In this document: positions 1-7,422 of the stretch, in pieces
Position numbering within the stretch: the stretch's first letter is position 1
How the letters are laid out: the number at the start of each line of letters is the position of its first letter
Assembly: GCA_027730465.1 (NCBI GenBank)
Contig: JAQCGQ010000022.1
Location: 1 to 9,164 of the forward strand
Direction: 5' to 3'
Length of the DNA: 9,164 nt
Origin: Actinomycetota bacterium
GTDB lineage: Bacteria; Actinomycetota; Actinomycetes; Nanopelagicales; Nanopelagicaceae
Program-made: the position numbers and the translations under genes
Notes under the pieces: model-generated
What the model was told of the DNA's origin: nothing
Database searches by the model: none
Seen by the model: only the letters and a program-made list of their open reading frames with translations

Positions 1-1
1 A

Positions 2-2082
<2,081 letters not shown>

Positions 2083-2105
2083 AGGAAATGTATTTAACTA
2101 GATTT

Positions 2106-3404
2106 TTACCTTGGACGTTTGCGGCGCTCATGTGGGCGAGGTCGTGATTTTTTCTTTTTACCGCCACCTCTTGATCTTGAACCGCGGTAACGATCAGATT
2201 TTCCACCCTCTTCACCCTTTGAAGCACCCGCTAAAACAATTGGAATTCCAGATGGTTCGGCTGCGCCAGTAATTCTTACTAAATTAGCATCAAGTGGTCT
2301 AACTGTTGATTCACTTAATCTAACACCAGCTCTTGCAGTTAATCCATGCACACCTTTGCGTTGCTTGTGTGTTGCAAGTGTTACCACAGTTCCAACAGCG
2401 CCTGCTCTAGCAGTTCTGCCTGCTCTATGTAAATAATCTTTGTGATTCTCAGGAGCATCAATATGAACCACTAATGAAACATCATCAACATGGATTCCGC
2501 GAGCTGCAACATCAGTTGCAACTAGCGCATTTGTTTTTCCAGATTTAAAAGCTTCTAGCACTCTAGATCTTTGAGCTTGAGTTTTACCACCATGAAGTGC
2601 GCCAACTGCAACTCCGACCTCATTCATCTTTTTTGTAAGCTTATCTGCGCCATGTTTAGTTCTAACAAAGAAAATACTTTTACCTTTTCTAGCAGCAATT
2701 TGCGCAGTAATTAAATCTTTATGCCCTTGTTCAAGTATTAACATGTGGTGGCTCATATTACCGGCAGTTGATTTCTCATTAGCAAGTGAGTGAGTCATTG
2801 GATTTTTTAAATATTTCTTCACTAATGTATCAACATCTCTATCTAGCGTGGCACTAAATAACATCCTTTGGCCACCTGGTTTAGTTAGATCAAGAATTCT
2901 TTTAACATCTGGCAAGAAACCCATATCTGCCATCTGATCTGCTTCATCTAATACGGTAATTAAAATATCATCTAATTTGATATGCTTTTTTTGAATAAGA
3001 TCAATTAACCGTCCAGGGGTAGCAACCACAATTGGAACTCCACGTTTTAGTGCTTGGATTTGTTTTGAATAAGAAAGCCCACCTGCAATAACTTGTGAAT
3101 TTAAATTTACAGTTCTAGATAGGGGTGCGATTACATCACTAATCTGCATTGCTAGCTCTCTAGTCGGCGAAAGAATAAGTGCTAGGGGTTGCATTGGTTT
3201 AGCGGTTCTACCGGCTAGTTGGGTCATTAGAGCAAGACCAAAAGCTAAGGTTTTACCAGAGCCTGTTTGACCTCTACCTAAAATATCTTTACCTGCAATT
3301 GCATCCGGCAATGTGGCTTTTTGAATAGGAAATGGTTTTTCAATACCTGCTGTATGCAACGCTTTAATAAGCGCAGCGTTAACGCCTAAATCTTTAAATG
3401 ACAT
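2106..3404 (-). CDS. DEAD-box ATP-dependent RNA helicase (RhlE/DeaD-like)
   Basis: This 432-residue cytoplasmic helicase unwinds RNA in mRNA turnover or ribosome assembly. Motifs appear in order: Q motif with GIEKPFPIQ (about 20-28), motif I GQTGSGKT (45-52), Ia PTRELA (90-95), GG (108-109), Ib TPGRLID (129-135), II DEAD (153-156), III SAT (184-186), IV SIFFVRTKHG (about 243-252), V ATDVAARG (296-303) and VI HRAGRTARAG (326-335). The tail, from about 395 on, is rich in Arg, Gly and Lys, as in RNA-binding tails of RhlE-type enzymes. A TTG two codons upstream (3408-3410) is also in frame. I prefer the ATG at 3404 because MSFKDLGV is the usual family start and an AGG sits six bases upstream of it. 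The 135-base leader upstream carries secondary structure that could control translation. I cannot separate RhlE from DeaD/CsdA by eye. Confidence 0.95.
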   Translation of the reverse strand: MSFKDLGVNAALIKALHTAGIEKPFPIQKATLPDAIAGKDILGRGQTGSGKTLAFGLALMTQLAGRTAKPMQPLALILSPTRELAMQISDVIAPLSRTVNLNSQVIAGGLSYSKQIQALKRGVPIVVATPGRLIDLIQKKHIKLDDILITVLDEADQMADMGFLPDVKRILDLTKPGGQRMLFSATLDRDVDTLVKKYLKNPMTHSLANEKSTAGNMSHHMLILEQGHKDLITAQIAARKGKSIFFVRTKHGADKLTKKMNEVGVAVGALHGGKTQAQRSRVLEAFKSGKTNALVATDVAARGIHVDDVSLVVHIDAPENHKDYLHRAGRTARAGAVGTVVTLATHKQRKGVHGLTARAGVRLSESTVRPLDANLVRITGAAEPSGIPIVLAGASKGEEGGKSDRYRGSRSRGGGKKKKSRPRPHERRKRPR

Positions 3405-3446
3405 AATCAACCTAACAAGACATGATGCGCGTCTTGGTGGTGATTA
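3404..3446 (-). promoter_or_regulatory. Leader hairpin occluding the helicase ribosome binding site
   Basis: In the minus-strand RNA, UAAUCA (3446-3441) is fully complementary to UGAUUA (3409-3404). Two C residues (3440-3439) then pair with the Shine-Dalgarno Gs (3411-3412), with U3410 bulged. After a two-by-three internal mismatch, CAAGAC (3436-3431) pairs perfectly with GUCUUG (3421-3416). A G-U pair (3430/3422) closes a seven-base loop. This gives fourteen Watson-Crick pairs in 43 bases, covering the Shine-Dalgarno and the A of the start codon. The pairing is seen directly; a regulatory role is inferred, such as thermosensing or the helicase opening its own leader. No energy calculation or covariation test was possible here. 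Confidence 0.45.
3411..3414 (-). promoter_or_regulatory. Ribosome binding site of the DEAD-box helicase
   Basis: On the minus strand TAGG ends six bases before the ATG at 3404. This is a short but well-placed Shine-Dalgarno that favours this ATG over the in-frame TTG at 3408-3410, which it would nearly touch. The AGG falls in the right arm of the leader hairpin at 3404-3446: its two G residues are paired and its A is opposite a mismatch. Confidence 0.5.
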
Positions 3447-3464
3447 GAGATTAAGACCCGCAAG

Positions 3465-3485
3465 GCGCTTACAAAGTGTAAGCAC
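3465..3485 (-). repeat. Inverted repeat in the helicase upstream region (hairpin or operator)
   Basis: Perfect arms GCTTAC (3467-3472) and GTAAGC (3478-3483) flank a five-base spacer AAAGT. One mismatch outward, a further G-C pair (3465/3485) extends the dyad. There is no following U tract on either strand, so it is not a standard intrinsic terminator. It overlaps the candidate -10 box TACACT (minus strand, 3480-3475). It could be an operator, a 5'-UTR stem-loop, or a weak 3'-end structure for the upstream VOC transcript. Confidence 0.4.
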
Positions 3486-3505
3486 ATGGGAAATTACTAG
3501 CTTAA
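3475..3505 (-). promoter_or_regulatory. Candidate promoter for the helicase-permease unit
   Basis: Reading the minus strand, TACACT (3480-3475) fits the TANNNT pattern of a -10 box. A poor -35 match, TTAAGC (3505-3500), lies 19 bases upstream, a longer spacer than usual. An A-rich tandem repeat at 3534-3513 sits where an UP element would be. Transcription would start near 3468 and give a leader of about 65 bases containing the hairpin over the ribosome binding site. The -35 is weak, so the case rests mainly on the -10 match, the position and the fact that this is the only sizeable gap in the minus-strand gene series. Confidence 0.25.
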
Positions 3506-3512
3506 GTTTACC

Positions 3513-3534
3513 TTACTTTTTACTTATTTTTTAC
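3513..3534. repeat. Tandem 11-base T-rich repeat
   Basis: On the plus strand TTACTTTTTAC (3513-3523) is followed directly by TTATTTTTTAC (3524-3534), differing at one base. On the minus strand these are A-tracts spaced about one helical turn apart, which is typical of curved DNA or an UP element upstream of a promoter. Low sequence complexity means this could also be chance in AT-rich intergenic DNA. Confidence 0.4.
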
Positions 3535-3539
3535 CAGTT

Positions 3540-4184
3540 TTAATCAAGTTTTACTTTTGAATTATTGACAGTTAATTCAACTGCGACAATTCCTTTGTCA
3601 CCATCATTTAAATCAGGCTTTACCCATTCAATTTCAACATCAGTTAGAGCAGATTTAATCTCATCTTGAAACCAAGAATCAGCTAATTTTTCATCATCTG
3701 CAATAACAAGTTTGCTAATTTTTGCAACACTGTTTCCATCCTTTGATGGGTGATTATCAGTTAGCCATTGAATAAAAAATGGTAACTCACCAGATCCTAC
3801 AATTTCTTTGACGCCAATTTGCTTCCACTTTAGTTCACTGCCATCTGGGCGAGTCCTAGAACCATCAGCTGCTTTTCTGCCGAACTTTTCCTCTACGTCT
3901 GCTAAATCAGTTGAACTAAATACCCAAGTAAGCCATCCGCCACCGGCTTCTGCTTTTTTCTTAACTGCCTGACCAAATGGTGTGGCATCAGTTGCTGGAT
4001 GATCTAGTGGACAAACAATCTCAATGTATTGACCATTTAGTAATGGCGCTGTGAAATTCCTAGTTCCAAACTTTGGATGGATACCACCATCAATAAATGC
4101 AGTGCCAATTTGAGAACCAATCCGGTTCACAACATCAGAGATTTGGTCATGGGAGGCAACGTAGGAAACATGGTCAAGACGCAT
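3540..4184 (-). CDS. VOC-superfamily (glyoxalase-like domain) protein of unknown substrate
   Basis: This is a 214-residue soluble protein with no signal peptide or membrane segment. The start RLDHVSYVA carries the His typical of the first beta strand of a vicinal-oxygen-chelate module. GGIHPKFGTRNFTAPLLNG then leads into YIEIVCPLDHP (about 53-63), with a Glu in the usual metal-ligand position. This pattern resembles the Glyoxalase_3-like domain of uncharacterised actinobacterial proteins. A second, diverged half follows (about 83-214). The substrate is unknown; VOC members include lyases, dioxygenases and metal-free binding proteins. I chose the ATG at 4184 because the protein then starts at the conserved MRLDH. 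An in-frame TTG at 4203-4205 would add seven residues, and neither start has a strong Shine-Dalgarno. It begins 42 bases after holB and probably shares its transcript. Confidence 0.75.
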   Translation of the reverse strand: MRLDHVSYVASHDQISDVVNRIGSQIGTAFIDGGIHPKFGTRNFTAPLLNGQYIEIVCPLDHPATDATPFGQAVKKKAEAGGGWLTWVFSSTDLADVEEKFGRKAADGSRTRPDGSELKWKQIGVKEIVGSGELPFFIQWLTDNHPSKDGNSVAKISKLVIADDEKLADSWFQDEIKSALTDVEIEWVKPDLNDGDKGIVAVELTVNNSKVKLD

Positions 4185-4226
4185 GAGAGTATTTTGCCCT
4201 ATCAATGAGTGTGCTAATTACCATTT

Positions 4227-5375
4227 TTAACGCCTTAACTCACACATAAGTGCTTCCATAGTCATTAATGGGGAAGCATTATGGGCCAAATTTGTTCTTG
4301 CCTGTAAAATTACTTGAATCTTTAACAAAGTTTTACTCTCTGTCATCAGACTAGCCATTTTTGTGATCTGAGTTTTTAGATCAGAGTTAATTAAGCTCTC
4401 GCTCACACCAGATTGAACAAGCATTACATCTCGATAAAGTGTTGCTAGGTCTAAAAGCGCTCTATCTAAATAATCTCTAATTAATCTAGTACTTCTAGTT
4501 TTTTGTTCCTTCTCTAACTCTTTAACCGCTTTAGCTCCTCCTGCTGCAAGTTTTGAACCAGTTGATCCCCAAGCTTGTTTTAACTTTTCAATCTCAGCAC
4601 TATCTCGCACCTCTGCATCTGCTTCAGCTCTCACTTTTGCTGTATCTACTAGTAGCTGTGCTGCTCTGTAAGTGGAGAAAATATCTGTAATCATTAAAGG
4701 GATTTTTAAGGTTGTTAATCTGTCATCTCTTACTTGTTTATCAGTTGCAAGATATCTAGCCACTCCAATATGACCTTGTGAAGCCTTAGCTGCAAAGGTT
4801 GCTAATTCTTCACTGATTAAATCACGCTCCATTAATAATTTAGCTACTGCTTTTGTAGATGGCGTGCGCAGACCAAGGTGGCGACAACGTGATCTAATTG
4901 TTGCGAGTACATCAGTAAGTGTTGGCACACAAAGTAGCCATGCAGTTCTAGCTCCTGGCTCTTCTATTACTTTTAGTAAAGCATTTGCAGCAGCCTCAGT
5001 TAAGCGATCAGCATCTTCAATAACTACAACTCGATAATTTGCTACTGAAGGTGCCCAGGATGCTCTGCTTATTAAATCTCTAACCTCATCTATCTTTATT
5101 GATAAGCCCTCTGTTTTTATTAACTCAACATCAGCATGTGAGCCTGAAATAGCTGATAAACACTCAGCGCACTTATTACAACCACCTGCTGGGCAAACTA
5201 ACGCAGCAGCAAAAGCAATTGCTGCATTTGATCTGCCTGAACCAGCTGGTCCTGTAAATAGCCAAGCATGAGTCATTTGCTGACTAAAATTGCTGCTATC
5301 GCTCGCTGCTAATACTGCATCTTTAAGAACATTAGTTACTTGCTCTTGGTCAACTAATTGGTCAAAAACACTCAT
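4227..5375 (-). CDS. holB: DNA polymerase III subunit delta' (clamp loader)
   Basis: At 382 residues this is normal length for actinobacterial delta', a subunit of the cytoplasmic clamp loader that opens the beta sliding clamp, working with DnaX and delta. The AAA+ domain shows a P-loop relic GPAGSGRS (42-49) with Arg in place of the catalytic Lys. A four-Cys zinc module follows at C61, C66, C69 and C72, then the Walker B-like VVVIEDADRL (116-125), ALLKVIEEPGARTAWLL (132-148), and the SRC motif (162-164) that supplies an arginine finger in trans. A helical C-terminal collar domain follows, with a Lys/Glu/Ala-rich stretch (about 245-295) that is probably coiled. The altered P-loop fits a subunit that does not hydrolyse ATP itself. 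Its ATG shares one base with the tmk stop (TAATG), suggesting translational coupling. Confidence 0.93.
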   Translation of the reverse strand: MSVFDQLVDQEQVTNVLKDAVLAASDSSNFSQQMTHAWLFTGPAGSGRSNAAIAFAAALVCPAGGCNKCAECLSAISGSHADVELIKTEGLSIKIDEVRDLISRASWAPSVANYRVVVIEDADRLTEAAANALLKVIEEPGARTAWLLCVPTLTDVLATIRSRCRHLGLRTPSTKAVAKLLMERDLISEELATFAAKASQGHIGVARYLATDKQVRDDRLTTLKIPLMITDIFSTYRAAQLLVDTAKVRAEADAEVRDSAEIEKLKQAWGSTGSKLAAGGAKAVKELEKEQKTRSTRLIRDYLDRALLDLATLYRDVMLVQSGVSESLINSDLKTQITKMASLMTESKTLLKIQVILQARTNLAHNASPLMTMEALMCELRR

Positions 5376-7393
5376 TAGCTTTTTTGATTTCTTTTAAGTG
5401 CCTTAATTAAGCCCACTCTTTCAATAATTACTTGGTGTATTTGTTCAATACTTAACGAGGCATCAACAAGTAAGAATCTTTCTGGATCTTGATAGGCGAG
5501 GTTTAAGAATTCTTGTCGTACCCTTTCATGAAATGCAAGTGGCTCACTCTCAAGGCGATCAGTTGATTGCAATCTTGCTAAACCAATCTCAGCTGGAAGA
5601 TCCATAATAATTGTCAGAGTGGGAGTTAAAGATTCAGTAGCCCATCTTGAAATTCTCACTACCTCACCAGGTGATAGGACTCTGCCCGCGCCTTGATAAG
5701 CAACGGATGAATCAAAGTAGCGATCACTTATTACTACTTCACCCTTTTCAAGTGCCGGCCGAATCTTTGTGTAAACATGATTTGCTCGATCAGCTGCATA
5801 CATTAAAGCCTCAGCGCGCGGTGAAATATTTCCAGTTTTATTATCTAATAAGATATCGCGAAGCTGATTACCAAGTGGTGTGCCCCCTGGCTCCCTGGTC
5901 AGTAATACTGTTTCATTATTTTTTTCTAACCACTCTTTTAATAATTTAGTTTGAGTTGACTTACCAGAACCTTCCCCACCTTCAAATGTAATAAACACAC
6001 CAGTTGTTACCTGTCCTGTAATTGCGCCTAACTCACCACGAAATGCTGATTTAATATCACTAAATAGTGAAACATTTGGCCGATCACGCATTTGTAGATA
6101 TGAAATCACTCCGACTAATACCGCGATAAGGCCAGCGAAAAACATAGTAAATGCTGCGCCGTTATAGGTAAGAGTTGTAGTTCTAAAAGTGTAAGTATGT
6201 TGGCCAATAGCTGCTGCAACTAATGGTGAGACCGCAAGTACTAGTACTAATGAAATGCGAATTAAAGACTGCACGAATGCAAATGTGCGCCCGCGCACCT
6301 CATCTTCAACCTCAAGCCCTAGCATGGTAAATCCAGTCACCCAAGAGATACCAGCAAATAAACCCAGAATAATTGTTATAAAGATTGCTAATACTAGGTT
6401 TAACATTAATGAAAGAGTTACTAATAAAATACCTGAAATTGTTAGAGATATCCCAAATAATCGCCTTCTAGAAAACTGTGAAAAAACTTTAGGACCGAAG
6501 GATATTCCAAGTGCTAAACCAAAAAACACTGACCCAAATAAAATACCGTATGCAGCTTCACCTGCTTGCAGGTCATCAACAAAGGTTCTAGCTAAACCAA
6601 TTACCGCCCCCGCTGCAAAAAAAGCACCGAGCATTCCAAATACAAGTCCTTTGATAATTTTAGAATCTTTAATAAAAGCAAAGCCGTCCCAAAGTGATCT
6701 ACCTAGTGAGATTTGCTTTAGATTTTTACCAGGTCCCTCTGGTATCTCCTTTAAACGCCAAATTGTGTAAGCACAAAAAGCAAAACTAATCGCGTTGATA
6801 TATAAAGCTAAATCAGCAGCTGAGGCTGGAGTTTTATTACCAATTGCGGAATTAATTGCGCCAGTAAAAACTGCCAAAGTGGAAAATATAATCGCAGCAA
6901 TTGGCGCAGTCCCATATGCAGCAAGTAATGAAACTTGGTTAGCATTTTCTAGTTTTAATTTTGGAACAAGATTGGGCACAGATGCTTCTTTGGCTGGTGA
7001 CCAAAATAATGTAACAATTTCAACTAATATGGTTGCGGTGTATAACCAAAAGTAATTACCAACAATTGGTATTGATAAATAAAGTGAGAATCTTAAAATA
7101 TCGCAAATAATCATTAGTCTTCTTCGATCAAAGCGATCAGCAATTACCCCAGCAAATGGGCCAAGCAGAGCTGCTGGAAGTAACCTGACAATAAATACTC
7201 CTGCAATAGCAAAGTTAGCTTTTACATAATCCCCATCAGCTAGTTGTTGGGCTAGGGCTGTGCAAGCAAGAAGGCCTAACCAATCACCAAAAGATGAGAA
7301 TGCCATTGCTTGCCAAAGTTTTCTAAAGGCTGGTATTGCCAGCACACTTCTAGATACTGACTGGGCTGGTGCTGCTGGATATGGCAGTGACAT
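5375..7393 (-). CDS. tmk: Fusion of an MFS-type membrane domain with thymidylate kinase (dTMP kinase)
   Basis: This is a 672-residue two-part protein. Residues 1-435 form an MFS-like domain with about twelve hydrophobic segments and the MFS loop GPFAGVIADRFDRRR (78-92). After a short linker, residues 464-672 (about 5378-6004) are a complete thymidylate kinase, which makes dTDP from dTMP and ATP. The kinase shows the P-loop GGEGSGKST (472-480), TREPGGT (499-505), the DRY motif in SDRYFDSSVAYQG (556-568), and a LID region around DRLESEPLAFHERVR (612-626). Both halves are in one uninterrupted frame with no stop or frameshift. The kinase should sit on the cytoplasmic face. What, if anything, the membrane half transports is unknown. 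From memory, similar fusions occur next to topA in other actinobacteria such as Streptomyces. It lies 29 bases after topA and overlaps holB by one base, so the three are probably one operon. Confidence 0.93.
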   Translation of the reverse strand: MSLPYPAAPAQSVSRSVLAIPAFRKLWQAMAFSSFGDWLGLLACTALAQQLADGDYVKANFAIAGVFIVRLLPAALLGPFAGVIADRFDRRRLMIICDILRFSLYLSIPIVGNYFWLYTATILVEIVTLFWSPAKEASVPNLVPKLKLENANQVSLLAAYGTAPIAAIIFSTLAVFTGAINSAIGNKTPASAADLALYINAISFAFCAYTIWRLKEIPEGPGKNLKQISLGRSLWDGFAFIKDSKIIKGLVFGMLGAFFAAGAVIGLARTFVDDLQAGEAAYGILFGSVFFGLALGISFGPKVFSQFSRRRLFGISLTISGILLVTLSLMLNLVLAIFITIILGLFAGISWVTGFTMLGLEVEDEVRGRTFAFVQSLIRISLVLVLAVSPLVAAAIGQHTYTFRTTTLTYNGAAFTMFFAGLIAVLVGVISYLQMRDRPNVSLFSDIKSAFRGELGAITGQVTTGVFITFEGGEGSGKSTQTKLLKEWLEKNNETVLLTREPGGTPLGNQLRDILLDNKTGNISPRAEALMYAADRANHVYTKIRPALEKGEVVISDRYFDSSVAYQGAGRVLSPGEVVRISRWATESLTPTLTIIMDLPAEIGLARLQSTDRLESEPLAFHERVRQEFLNLAYQDPERFLLVDASLSIEQIHQVIIERVGLIKALKRNQKS

Positions 7394-7422
7394 GTTGTAA
7401 GTCTACTTGCGCCTAGTGACTC

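Noticed and set aside
2083..2105. TACATT upstream of the permease as a -10 box for a leaderless transcript
   Set aside because: It ends four bases before the ATG, which would put transcription start inside the codon. There is no -35, and read-through from the helicase is simpler.
3405..3539. tRNA or known riboswitch in the intergenic gap
   Set aside because: Neither strand shows a tRNA T-arm sequence or cloverleaf, and I recognise no riboswitch core.
4185..4226. Separate promoter between holB and the VOC gene
   Set aside because: TTGATA and AATACT-like strings are present but at impossible spacing for a sigma-70-type promoter.
4227..5375. holB as an inactive or broken ATPase because its P-loop Lys is replaced by Arg
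   Set aside because: A changed P-loop is normal for delta' subunits, which act without hydrolysing ATP. The zinc module and SRC motif are intact.
6089..6091. Internal ATG (residue 435 of the fusion) as a start for a free thymidylate kinase
   Set aside because: The only GGAG lies about 17 bases upstream, too far for normal initiation, and I see no clear promoter. A secondary product cannot be excluded but is not supported.
6255..6770. Long open frame on the plus strand opposite the MFS domain, and shorter ones near 1820, 5647, 6795 and 8111
   Set aside because: Their translations show no recognisable domain, and they mirror the codon structure of well-supported genes on the other strand.
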